Positions 8,529 to 17,122 of a DNA stretch of 64,000 nucleotides are shown here, piece after piece. Position 1 is the first letter of the stretch, and every line of letters starts with the position of its first letter. The notes under the pieces are model-generated. The model did no database searches. It worked only from the letters and a program-made list of their open reading frames with translations, and had not been told where the DNA came from. The translations under genes and the position numbers were made by a program. This stretch comes from ANME-2 cluster archaeon. Its GTDB lineage: Archaea; Halobacteriota; Methanosarcinia; Methanosarcinales; Methanocomedenaceae. The stretch covers positions 95,399 to 159,398 of the forward strand of contig JAHYIS010000001.1 of NCBI GenBank assembly GCA_019429385.1. Direction: 5' to 3'.

Positions 8529-8598
8529 TGATTGAAGTGCTTGACATAACTTGAGTCATTAACATAGTTCAAATGCCTTTCCATGGAACAGATGCTTT

Positions 8599-9780
8599 TC
8601 ATGAATTGTGTGTACTGTGATTCGTATAACTCTGATTTTCCAGGGTTTCTTTCACGGATTTCCCTTCTTCAATAACAAGTTCAGGCCACAGGCTCACATT
8701 GGAATGTATAGTAACATTATCCCGGATAACCACTCTGGGTCCGATAACAGTACCTGTTTCCAGTGTACAGTTACCACCTATTTTGGTGGCATTGTCAACT
8801 ATGGCTCCTGAAACGCTGGTGTTCTTTCCAATCTCCACATCATTGAAGATAATAGCAGACAGTATCCTGGCCCCGCTCTTAATGTTGCAATGAGCACCTA
8901 TCGAGGTATAGGGGCCTATGAGCACTTCATCCCCAATAGTGGTGTTCTCCCCTATCACAATAGGTCCCACCAGTGCAGAGTTGGTGCCTATCGTTACCGC
9001 ATTGCCGATATTTACCGGCCCGAGAACTCTTGCATCCCGTATATTGAGGTCCCCATTAATAATTGTGCCAGGCAGTTTTTCGAGTTTCCATTTACATGCC
9101 TGCCTGTACGCGCCAGCATTACCGATATCGGTCCAGTGCCCCCTCACCATATAGCCATTCAGCTTATCACCCATTTCCATCATTTTCGGGAACAGGTCCT
9201 TGGCAAAATCAAAATTTGCTGTCGGGGGTATCAATTCAAGTATGGCAGGGTCACATACGTATATCCCTGTACTGGCAAGATTGCTGAATATATTTCCGGC
9301 ATTTGGTTTTTCATAGAACCGGTGTATCTGGTTGAACACGTCCATATCAGCAATACCGTATTCCCGCGGGTCTTCGATAGGCAAAAGCCCGATGGTTATC
9401 TTTGCATCATTGTGTTCGTGGAAGCGGTATAATTCGCGAAGGTTCAGGTCCATCACATGGTCTCCACCAATAACAATAAAAGGCTCGTCCTTTAACAGTG
9501 GCTCTGCATTCTTTATACTGCCGGCTGTACCCAGTTTGATCTTATCCCGCACATATTCGATATGGACCCCGAACAGGCTGCCGTCACCCAGTGCCTCCTG
9601 TATATCGTTACCCAGGTAACCTATGGTAATTACGATCTCACTGAAACCTTCGGTTGCCAGGTGTTCCACCAGGTGTACCACCGAAGGTTTGTTCAATAAA
9701 GGAATATTGGGTTTGGGGCGGTCGAATGTCAGCGGTCGTAGACGCGTACCTTCGCCTCCGCACATGATGCAGGCTTTCAT
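8599..9780 (-). CDS. Sugar-1-phosphate nucleotidyltransferase with left-handed beta-helix domain
   Basis: A 393-residue enzyme making NDP-sugars. The N-terminal nucleotidyltransferase domain starts with the signature GGEGTRLRP (8-16), has GGDH near residue 110 and YEKP. The C-terminal third is hexapeptide-repeat sequence (IGENTTIGDEVLIGPYTSIG-type) forming a left-handed beta-helix. The family includes glucose-1-phosphate thymidylyl-, mannose-1-phosphate guanylyl- and UTP-type enzymes; the base and sugar cannot be fixed here. The ATG at 9780 follows GGTGA and is preferred to the upstream TTG at 9798. It would supply activated sugar to the nearby glycosyltransferases. Confidence 0.9.
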   Translation of the reverse strand: MKACIMCGGEGTRLRPLTFDRPKPNIPLLNKPSVVHLVEHLATEGFSEIVITIGYLGNDIQEALGDGSLFGVHIEYVRDKIKLGTAGSIKNAEPLLKDEPFIVIGGDHVMDLNLRELYRFHEHNDAKITIGLLPIEDPREYGIADMDVFNQIHRFYEKPNAGNIFSNLASTGIYVCDPAILELIPPTANFDFAKDLFPKMMEMGDKLNGYMVRGHWTDIGNAGAYRQACKWKLEKLPGTIINGDLNIRDARVLGPVNIGNAVTIGTNSALVGPIVIGENTTIGDEVLIGPYTSIGAHCNIKSGARILSAIIFNDVEIGKNTSVSGAIVDNATKIGGNCTLETGTVIGPRVVIRDNVTIHSNVSLWPELVIEEGKSVKETLENQSYTNHSTHNS

Positions 9781-9853
9781 TTTTTCACCGGATTCCAATG
9801 GTTTTGGGAGTATATATCAATAACGATATGTCCGGTGGCAATTCCAGCATGCA

Positions 9854-10282
9854 TCAATACTTTCCAATGAGTTTTGCTATGTTCCGGTGGATGCCGTGGA
9901 TACTGATACTGCCGCCCAGGTACATCATGGGACATTTTCCCGTGACACAATGCATCCCGTCCTGGCCGCAATTCTCCCTCACTTCAGGCGTGTCGATAGA
10001 GAAGTGTACCCAGATGTTGCTGATGCCTTTAGCTGCAAGTGCATCCATGATAACTGCGGGTTGTTTACCCGTAATTCCTATGACGGCACCCTGGACGCCG
10101 TCAGGCAGTCCGGATACGTCCCTGAATGTTCCCGCGTCCGGTTTATCTGATATGTCTACCGTAGATACATTTTTACCCCGCCTGGTGAGTTCATGTATCG
10201 TCCACTTCATTGCCGGTTTTGTTCTGTCCGTTACCACAGCGAAACTATCTGCATCCCAGAAGGATTCATAATCTGATGTCAT
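9854..10282 (-). CDS. CoA-binding domain protein (CoA_binding_2, YccU-like)
   Basis: A 142-residue Rossmann-fold protein with SFAVVTDRTKPAMKWTIHEL near the N terminus, a central GAVIGITGKQPA strand-loop and a C-terminal Cys-containing segment (NCGQDGMHCVTGKCPMMYLG). This matches small CoA-binding proteins related to the CoA-binding part of succinyl-CoA synthetase. No catalytic domain is present. The ATG has GGAGTGG upstream. Its role is unknown, and it is a stand-alone gene between glycan genes and the MutS-like gene. Confidence 0.75.
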   Translation of the reverse strand: MTSDYESFWDADSFAVVTDRTKPAMKWTIHELTRRGKNVSTVDISDKPDAGTFRDVSGLPDGVQGAVIGITGKQPAVIMDALAAKGISNIWVHFSIDTPEVRENCGQDGMHCVTGKCPMMYLGGSISIHGIHRNIAKLIGKY

Positions 10283-10454
10283 ACTATTTCCACTCCATCA
10301 AAGATTTCCGTTTAATGAGAGTTGGCACTTCCACCATATAAATTATTTCAATACCCCGGACAATCCTGATATGGTCTGTTACGATGAGAAGAACAAAAAA
10401 GGAAATAGAGTCTCCGGGAATAACGAGTTCAGGAATAGAGAATATCTGGCCCCG

Positions 10455-12554
10455 TCATTTGAACTTGTCCAGCAATCGCTGGTAGAAATCCTTTTTGTCA
10501 TCGTCTGCCCTGCGCACCAGTCTCTCCACTATGAGCTCGGGTGTGCTTTTGGCAGCATAATTGTACCTGGGATTGCGGTCTACTATCAGGTTCAGGTCAT
10601 CATCCAGTCCCCGTGCCTCAATCCCGTCAACCCGTACCGGTGCCGAAGTATGTTCCATTATGCTCTCTGCCAGGTGGCTCACAAAGATACCCATTGCATT
10701 GGGATTCTCGGCAAGTGACTCCAGGATGCCACCGATTATCCGTGCCGATGCTCCCGGTTCGGTAATGGATTCCAGTTCATCCACAAGGACCGCCATTTTC
10801 CCTGTCCCCCATACCACAGAGAATTCCCGCAGCGTTGATTCAAAGGCACCCGCATCCATGGTGCCCCTGGATTTACCAAAATAATACAGCTCATCTATCA
10901 ACCCCACGGTCACGTCCCTGCCGGGGACGGGAAATCCCATGTGGGACAGGATAAACACCTGGGCGACCAGGTCCAGCGTGGTGGTCTTGCCACCTGAATT
11001 AACGCCACTCAGGACAGCCACCCGCTCAGGTGTGTACTCCCTGGCCCTCCTTCCCGGGTGAACCGTACCCAGTGCATAATCAACGGGCTCGAAATCACCA
11101 CGGAAAAAAAGGTTTGTACCTGCGCTGATATGGATACCGGGCTCATCCACCAGGGTGGGTACGGTAAGGTTGCGCTCCCTGGCGAAGAGGCCGATCGCGA
11201 ACCACATATCCAGTTCCATTGCATCCGATACCAGTGCCCTGGCCGTATCTTTCAGGTCAGATAGTTTGCGTGCGGCCCCCCTCAATATATCCATGCGGCG
11301 TTTTGCCAGCCTGGCACGTAATAACGACCTGAGCTGTTCCACAACGTTCCTGTCAGCTTCAATAGAGGTCATGATATCCTTGCTGAACAGATCATCAAGC
11401 ACGAGCGATTCTTTTGGATCAAGGTCAAGACCACCAGTTATTCCCTGCACTGCTTCTTTTACTATCCTTGTATACTGCCCCGATATCTCCCTGTCCAGCA
11501 GCCCTTTCACATCACCGCCCATTGCATTCATGAGATCCTTGCCGCTGAGGGTGACAGTACTGTTCTCAAGAAATTCCCGGAGCCGCCCGTCCGCACTCTT
11601 CTCTTCTGTCTTTACCCGGTCATCCAGTCTCTCCAGGGCAGACTGTATCCTGTCCATCTCACTATCTGTCCCGGTCTTGATATCGTTATTTTCACCAACA
11701 ACTTCGAGTGCCGAACCCAGGCGGCCTACATGGCCCGGTTTGATATCCACAAAGACATGCGACCCGGCATTTCCTGTCAGCCTGTATGCCTCTATTGCAG
11801 ATGTTATGCTTTTCAGGTTCAGTGAGAACAAAGCGACCTCAACTTCCGGTACAACTTCCCACATCTCAAGGCCGGCCAGTTCAGCATACTCTACCTGGGC
11901 ATCATAGGGTATGTTCACGCCTTCCATGGCTATGGATGCCGTGACGAGATGGTAAGCGGTAGCAGCATCTGCGAGTTCACGGGGGGATTCTGCCAGCAAT
12001 ACGTCGATGGTACTCCCGAACCTGGCCTGGACCTGCTGGTATTCCTCATGGCCGGCTGCTACTATGACCCTGTCCCGTATCTTTTTAGTGCTTGCTGTTC
12101 TCAGTGGCCTGATGCCTGCCAGTACCTCTTTAAGCTTCACGGAACTGCCTGTCGTGGAGGATATGATCTCCACCATCCGGCAGGCGGCAGCCACATCCTT
12201 CATCCTTGAATTGATACTATCTTTTCTTGATGAGGACATGGGGAAGTAAATATTGAGCTTGTCCCTTGCATATGCTGTACCGGTATATGATTTGATTATA
12301 TCCAGTAAACTCCGGTACACCCTTTGCGCTTCGCGGGTCCTGAGGAAGTCGTCCGGTGAGATGTTCTCGTCCTTGAAAATAAATGCCTGCACCAGGGCAA
12401 TGGCGTTCTTTTCGCCGATCCCCGGAACTGCCGCAATGGCAGCCACATTATGGTGCATGAATGCTTTCATTACCTCCTCATGGCTTTCAAAATGCTCGAG
12501 GAGGCGCCGGGCTGTCTTATCTCCGATTCCCGGGATATCTCTTATATCGCTCAT
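10455..12554 (-). CDS. MutS-related ATPase with N-terminal helix-hairpin-helix
   Basis: About 699 residues. The N terminus holds two helix-hairpin-helix motifs (IPGIGDKTARRLLEHF and VPGIGEKNAIALVQAF), which bind DNA. The middle is helical and the C terminus is a MutS family ATPase with Walker A SGVNSGGKTTT (about 514-524), Walker B AVLVDELES (about 585) and the switch VSHLAE. The MutS mismatch-recognition domain is absent, as in archaeal MutS2/MutS5-like proteins. It may act on branched DNA or recombination intermediates rather than mismatches. The ATG at 12554 has GTGAT 7 nt upstream; GTG at 12566 is the alternative. Confidence 0.87.
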   Translation of the reverse strand: MSDIRDIPGIGDKTARRLLEHFESHEEVMKAFMHHNVAAIAAVPGIGEKNAIALVQAFIFKDENISPDDFLRTREAQRVYRSLLDIIKSYTGTAYARDKLNIYFPMSSSRKDSINSRMKDVAAACRMVEIISSTTGSSVKLKEVLAGIRPLRTASTKKIRDRVIVAAGHEEYQQVQARFGSTIDVLLAESPRELADAATAYHLVTASIAMEGVNIPYDAQVEYAELAGLEMWEVVPEVEVALFSLNLKSITSAIEAYRLTGNAGSHVFVDIKPGHVGRLGSALEVVGENNDIKTGTDSEMDRIQSALERLDDRVKTEEKSADGRLREFLENSTVTLSGKDLMNAMGGDVKGLLDREISGQYTRIVKEAVQGITGGLDLDPKESLVLDDLFSKDIMTSIEADRNVVEQLRSLLRARLAKRRMDILRGAARKLSDLKDTARALVSDAMELDMWFAIGLFARERNLTVPTLVDEPGIHISAGTNLFFRGDFEPVDYALGTVHPGRRAREYTPERVAVLSGVNSGGKTTTLDLVAQVFILSHMGFPVPGRDVTVGLIDELYYFGKSRGTMDAGAFESTLREFSVVWGTGKMAVLVDELESITEPGASARIIGGILESLAENPNAMGIFVSHLAESIMEHTSAPVRVDGIEARGLDDDLNLIVDRNPRYNYAAKSTPELIVERLVRRADDDKKDFYQRLLDKFK

Positions 12555-12713
12555 CCAGGATATCACAGAGGAGTTAAACGATATATGGTTTTTCCTTATT
12601 GCGGGATGTTAACCTTTTGAATTTGACTCAGGTTTGGAATATCGGTGTTCCTTCCGATACGGGGGGATATTCTTCCAGATACGCAAAAAAAGAGGGTGGA
12701 TAGGAATATTCAA

Positions 12714-13490
12714 TTAAATATATCTATCCAGAATGACCTGTTCTGCTCCATTCCCGAATATCGCGGTTACTACAATATGGTCATTTCCATCCGGTGTTCC
12801 AGCATCATGGACCGTGAAAGTCTGGCCTACTGTTGGTTTTCCCGGACTGGTACCAGATATACCGTTGACCTCGTATACTAATGATTCCAGCATACCATGA
12901 TCCGAACCGCCGTAATAGGTGATCTCGAATGTGCTTGAATCTAATTGCCTTGCTACTGCAATGACATTATATTGAATTTCGGTAGCAGTTTCAGTTGGGG
13001 TTGCTGTAGCGGTCGCAGTTTCCGTTTCTGTTGCAGTTGCTGTAATAGTAGCAGTTGCAGTCGCGGTGCGAGTTTCGGTTTCCGTTGCTGTTGCTGTTAA
13101 CGTAGCAGTTGGAGTTTCGGTTGAAGTTACTTCCGGATTTGGGGTGGCAGTCTCCTGAACAAGCACCAATTGTGAACATACGATCACTCGATTGATGGGA
13201 TCGATCCAGTTTACCACTTCCACTTCACGGTCGCTGACTATTGCTTTATACAGGGGCCGGGGTGTAATGTTTTTCCCACATTGTAGTCCAATTTCACCAG
13301 AAATTGTTTCTACTTCTTCTGTTGTCCAGTACGTGACCGTAATTTTCGCATCCGGGTGTGCTTTCATTATTTGCTGGATCTCTGGCATAGACCTTACTAC
13401 CGAATCAAAGTCTGCTCCGTTCGTCGTACAGCCTGTTAAAAGAATGGCTAACAGTATTATCGTTACTATTTTTGCATGATTTAGAATCAT
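12714..13490 (-). CDS. Putative lipoprotein with Thr/Ala/Glu-rich linker
   Basis: About 258 residues. A hydrophobic signal ends in the lipobox LLTGC (Cys 21), so it should be lipid-anchored outside the membrane. A globular region (about 25-120) precedes a low-complexity linker of roughly 50 residues made almost only of Thr, Ala, Glu and Pro, encoded by near-repeated hexamers (about 12985-13140). A second small domain follows (about 175-258). The linker looks like a glycosylated stalk. The ATG at 13490 has GTGAT 4 nt upstream. No family is recognised. Confidence 0.8.
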   Translation of the reverse strand: MILNHAKIVTIILLAILLTGCTTNGADFDSVVRSMPEIQQIMKAHPDAKITVTYWTTEEVETISGEIGLQCGKNITPRPLYKAIVSDREVEVVNWIDPINRVIVCSQLVLVQETATPNPEVTSTETPTATLTATATETETRTATATATITATATETETATATATPTETATEIQYNVIAVARQLDSSTFEITYYGGSDHGMLESLVYEVNGISGTSPGKPTVGQTFTVHDAGTPDGNDHIVVTAIFGNGAEQVILDRYI

Positions 13491-13673
13491 TACTATCACT
13501 TCAATTGTTTTTTAATCAAAAATAATAAGGTTATGTATTAATTCCATCATTGATTTTATTTATATTTTTGTATGCAGGTATGGTAAGTCTATTGTAGTAT
13601 TCATTTTTCCACTCTGTAATAAACAACATTTAATACTTTTCAGTACATAGTATTAATGAGGAGGTTAGTTTGT

Positions 13674-13853
13674 ATGGGAGATTTCATTAAAGACATTCAG
13701 GTATTGAAGGACCGTCTGGAAAAAGTGGAAGAGAATGACATTGATGGGGCTGCTACTTTGCAGCTGCTTAACGAGATGTTACAGGTGGTAAGCGAGATAG
13801 CCGGAAGGCTGGAGACGCTCGAGTCCCAGATCGAGGTCCTGTCTGAGAAATAA
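13674..13853 (+). CDS. Small coiled-coil protein
   Basis: A 59-residue protein made almost entirely of amphipathic heptad-like helix (VLKDRLEKVEEN, then LLNEMLQVVSEIAGRLETLE). The ATG at 13674 has a strong GAGGAGGT ribosome site; the upstream in-frame ATG at 13656 overlaps that site and is unlikely to be used. Two helices separated by NDIDGAA suggest a helical hairpin. No function is recognised. Confidence 0.72.
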   Translation: MGDFIKDIQVLKDRLEKVEENDIDGAATLQLLNEMLQVVSEIAGRLETLESQIEVLSEK

Positions 13854-13927
13854 TTCCTGCTGAAATTGCAGGAAATATTGACTGCAAGCCATTAATCGGT
13901 AAGTTGGCAGCTTACAGGATAGTAACA

Positions 13928-14269
13928 ATGAAATATTATTCAGAAAAGGAAATGAAAGAAATAAGGTCAGTCTTCGAGAAGAAAGTGCTTAGCTGGCCCC
14001 ATGTAACTCAAAATACGACATTCGGATGCCCCTCCTACCAGGCTGAGGGAAAGACATTTGCCATTCTCGTGACAAACGGTGTACTTATCACGAAGATAGA
14101 CCAGGCTATTGAAGATACTCAATCCGCCCCTCGTCTGAACGAGACAAAGCAAACAAAACAGAGAAATATCGAACACTGGGTCAGGGTCCCGATAACAGAT
14201 GAAAATGAAATGGAACAGATATTTTCTATTGTAAAGAAAAGCAGTGAAATAGTACTGCAGGAAGATTAA
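13928..14269 (+). CDS. MmcQ/YjbR- or TfoX-N-like small protein
   Basis: A 113-residue protein with the pattern FGCPSYQAEGKTFAILV followed by an acidic/helical C terminus ending in a YjbR-like helix. This resembles the double-wing fold of the MmcQ/YjbR family and TfoX N-terminal domains; the match is from pattern only. The ATG at 13928 follows AGGAT; the TTG at 13904 would add eight residues. The function of the family is poorly known. Confidence 0.6.
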   Translation: MKYYSEKEMKEIRSVFEKKVLSWPHVTQNTTFGCPSYQAEGKTFAILVTNGVLITKIDQAIEDTQSAPRLNETKQTKQRNIEHWVRVPITDENEMEQIFSIVKKSSEIVLQED

Positions 14270-14319
14270 GACCACTTCGATACTACTTGAATACAAATCA
14301 AATTATAAAAAAATATAAA

Positions 14320-14342
14320 AAGGAGAGATCTCATCTCTCCTT
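14320..14342. terminator. Hairpin between convergent genes
   Basis: AAGGAGAGAT (14320-14329) and ATCTCTCCTT (14333-14342) form a perfect 10-bp stem with a 3-nt loop at the meeting point of the convergent YjbR-like gene and the exported-protein gene. The flank on one side is A-rich. It probably ends or stabilises transcripts on one or both strands. Confidence 0.5.
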
Positions 14343-16029
14343 AATTATATCGCCTTCTTCTTCCTACTGTTCCTATCACTAACATGCCGATTGTCATGAT
14401 GCCAAGCAGTGATTCCAGGTTTGCGTCCATTACCATAATGTTGGATATGGACAGCACCGGAGTGGACTGCATGGTCAGTGAATAGGTTGGATCAATACCC
14501 ACTATGAACAGGTCCATCATCCGGTAAATGCCGGTACCATTGACCGTGTAGTTGACGTAGGTCTGGTTGCCAGGAGTACCGTCCGCCTGCAGGGTACTGA
14601 CATTCCACCAGTATGCCTGTCCGATGATAGGTGAAGTTATTGATGTGCTTCCGTTTGCTGCCCTGCTCATATAGACCATTGAGAAGTTCTGGGGCACTAT
14701 ATCATATACTACGACTGTTGGTGGGGTTGCAAGATTACCTTTATTATGCACCCACAGTGATATGTCGTAGTAATCGGTTGTGTCATTCGGAGTAATGGTC
14801 TTTCGAACTTCGATGAGGTATCCGCTAATGACATATATCTGCTCGATCAGGATGTATGAGCCATTGCTTGTATAATATGATTCTGTCAGCTGGCCTCCCA
14901 TATTCGAGAGATTCACAGATAAGTCCACATCTATCCAACCCACGGGCACAGGGTCCGGGAAGTCGAATATCTGCCATTCTGATTGGGTCCATGTACCTGA
15001 ATTCGACAGGGTAAATGCCGGATAAGTGGTAGTATTAACAACAGCTTCAAGATTCGTGGTATTAGTAACATATACTGTCACGGCTGAAATTGAAAAATTG
15101 ATTGTTTCAGTATCACCGTTGGTAATTGTTGGCGTGAATCCCCAATCATTACCACCGCTACCGCCTTCGCTGGTGCCAAGCTGGTTTTTCTGGAGTTCTA
15201 TCTGGAAATTCAGTGTTGTAGCTGTAGGATTCCCATTTACTGTCACTCCACTTCCTGATATTGTACTGTTGCTTGCGGTAAAGGAAAGGGTTGCATTACC
15301 CACATTGAATAATGTGGCTGATTGAGGCGTTGAACTATTATGGGCATCAGAGTCACTCTCTGTGATCGTGAAATTCAGAGTTGCAGTGGTGCTGGTAGCA
15401 TTCAATTCCGGTATATTCCATGTAATCGTATCGTTCGTAGTTATGAGGGAAGTTCCGAGCGTTACGGCATCATTTGAAAAAATGAAATCAGAAATGCTGT
15501 TTGAGTTCACATCCGATGCAGCTTTAATTAGTTGAATATTTGTTACACTCACAGAACTGTTATACGTCAAAGTTAATGAGGCATTCGTTGAATCATTTAC
15601 CAAAATTTTATTGGCCGCATATGTTTCTGAGAATATGATCGGCATCGGTGCGGAGGTCATATTGTAACTGATAAGTACTGACGCAAGTCCACTCAGGTTA
15701 TTGATGTGCACAATAACATTGCTGCCTGTTGGTGTCAGGGTAACTCCTGGTGAAATTGTATTCCAGGTTGCACTGTCTGTGGTTCCCGAACTTAAATTCA
15801 AATTTATGTCATATAGTGTTGTTGAAGATAGTGTATTGGTAATGTTGATAAGACCTGTACCGTTTATTCCTCCACTGAATAAAGGTTGGGTCCCATTGAA
15901 TGTATCTAATCTGCTTGCATATTCTGTCACTGTTATATCAAGAACATTATCCGCAGATGCCGGTAAAATTATGATGGAAACTATTACTAACACTCCGATA
16001 ATATTCTGTTTAAACGTATTTTTTTTCAT
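14341..16029 (-). CDS. Exported, C-terminally anchored envelope protein
   Basis: The 562-residue protein has a clear signal peptide (NIIGVLVIVSIIILPASA) and a C-terminal hydrophobic helix with a basic tail (GIMTIGMLVIGTVGRRRRYN). The body is Ser/Thr/Asn-rich with many N-glycosylation sequons, typical of an archaeal cell-surface protein. Its N-terminal part (DITVTEYASRLDTF, DINLNLSSGTT) is paralogous to the protein starting at 22706 (LDTTEYINSLVF, DINIDFTSGIT), and both carry DUF11-like beta-sandwich sequence. It is transcribed away from the cytochrome cluster. It is probably part of the S-layer or a cytochrome-associated surface layer (inference). Confidence 0.72.
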   Translation of the reverse strand: MKKNTFKQNIIGVLVIVSIIILPASADNVLDITVTEYASRLDTFNGTQPLFSGGINGTGLINITNTLSSTTLYDINLNLSSGTTDSATWNTISPGVTLTPTGSNVIVHINNLSGLASVLISYNMTSAPMPIIFSETYAANKILVNDSTNASLTLTYNSSVSVTNIQLIKAASDVNSNSISDFIFSNDAVTLGTSLITTNDTITWNIPELNATSTTATLNFTITESDSDAHNSSTPQSATLFNVGNATLSFTASNSTISGSGVTVNGNPTATTLNFQIELQKNQLGTSEGGSGGNDWGFTPTITNGDTETINFSISAVTVYVTNTTNLEAVVNTTTYPAFTLSNSGTWTQSEWQIFDFPDPVPVGWIDVDLSVNLSNMGGQLTESYYTSNGSYILIEQIYVISGYLIEVRKTITPNDTTDYYDISLWVHNKGNLATPPTVVVYDIVPQNFSMVYMSRAANGSTSITSPIIGQAYWWNVSTLQADGTPGNQTYVNYTVNGTGIYRMMDLFIVGIDPTYSLTMQSTPVLSISNIMVMDANLESLLGIMTIGMLVIGTVGRRRRYN

Positions 16030-16372
16030 TTGATCACCCCAAAGTTAATCTTATTTCACATAATGACCATCATTATGATTGCCACCAACTTATATGATGG
16101 AATTTATATATAAATGTTCTGTGGAATATAGTACACAGGAATTACAGCAATAGACGGTAAACACAAATGTTGTGGTATCATGTACAGTTGTGTACACTGA
16201 GGTAAACCCTGAATACGGGATCAATCAATTATTCTATGATGGCAATAATTATTAGTAGATTAACTACAATAAGATGTGACAGAAAAGAAAGAATATACGT
16301 GGTAATAATCGCCACTTAACATTTCAATAAAATATATATATCTACATATTTATAAGAGTAAATCGGAATAAA
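16030..16372. promoter_or_regulatory. Divergent AT-rich promoter region
   Basis: This 343-nt gap between two divergent envelope genes holds no convincing gene. It contains a TATA-like run (aatatatata, about 16331-16340) about 35 nt before the start of the downstream plus-strand gene. AT-rich sequence upstream of 16029 on the other strand may serve the minus-strand gene. Confidence 0.45.
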
Positions 16373-17113
16373 ATGAGTTCTCACAAAAAATGTTTTTGGA
16401 TTCTCCTATGCATGGTGCTCCTTATCGGAAGTTGCTCAGGAGAAACAATCGTAGAGGTATTTGATGAATACCACGTGAACATAACTGTTGCCAGTGACAG
16501 TGTTCATGTCAAAGAGACCCTATCCATCAAAAATGTTATCGATAAACCCATTGTTCCTGGTTATGCATACACGACCTTGAAACGTTCATCCCAAAATGAG
16601 ATCCTTGGCTTCCCCCTTCCGGGAAAACAGACAGACCCCATTGATATTAAGAATGTTGTGGTCCTGGTCCAGGGTAAGCAGTTGAATGACGTACTTGTGA
16701 CCAAAGGGGATGAAAGTACGACGATTCGCTATGGTCTGTGGTTCCCGATCTCTCCGGGTGAAAGCATGACAGTACAACTTGAATATGATTCGCTTGATTT
16801 CACTGATAAGGGCATTTTGTTCACTCAGGGGTATTATCCGATTGATGCAAATATTCCCATCAATAAAGCTGTGATAAATCTTGTTCTGGAAGATGGGAGA
16901 CATGTCACCTATTCAAATAGCAAACCTGAAACATCGAATAAAGTGACTACATGGACCATGAAGTTCCTGGGTACCGATGAGTGGAACCTGAAATATGAGT
17001 ACAGCAAACTCCCGCTTCCGACATCACCGGTAAAGTGGTCATTATTGTTCTGGTTGTTCATGCTGGTTATTGTTAGTGTTTGGTCTTATCACAACTGGAA
17101 ACCCAGGAGATGA
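16373..17113 (+). CDS. Exported membrane-anchored protein preceding the multiheme cytochrome
   Basis: A 246-residue protein with an N-terminal signal (FWILLCMVLLIGSCSG), an extracellular beta-rich domain (about 25-215) and a single C-terminal membrane helix (WSLLFWLFMLVIVSVW) with a basic cytoplasmic tail. The Cys within GSCSG might allow lipid attachment, but the site is not a good lipobox. It ends 9 nt before the cytochrome gene starts, so both are probably on one transcript. No heme motif is present. It may anchor or chaperone the cytochrome (inference from position only). Confidence 0.72.
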   Translation: MSSHKKCFWILLCMVLLIGSCSGETIVEVFDEYHVNITVASDSVHVKETLSIKNVIDKPIVPGYAYTTLKRSSQNEILGFPLPGKQTDPIDIKNVVVLVQGKQLNDVLVTKGDESTTIRYGLWFPISPGESMTVQLEYDSLDFTDKGILFTQGYYPIDANIPINKAVINLVLEDGRHVTYSNSKPETSNKVTTWTMKFLGTDEWNLKYEYSKLPLPTSPVKWSLLFWLFMLVIVSVWSYHNWKPRR

Positions 17114-17122
17114 AATCTCTGG

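Noticed and set aside
10371..10718. Plus-strand open frame at the 3' end of the MutS-like gene
   Set aside because: Most of it lies opposite the MutS-like coding sequence and no ribosome site or domain supports it.
13000..13140. Repetitive sequence as a possible CRISPR-like or satellite array
   Set aside because: It is in frame and encodes a Thr/Ala/Glu linker in a lipoprotein; there are no spacers or regular repeat units.
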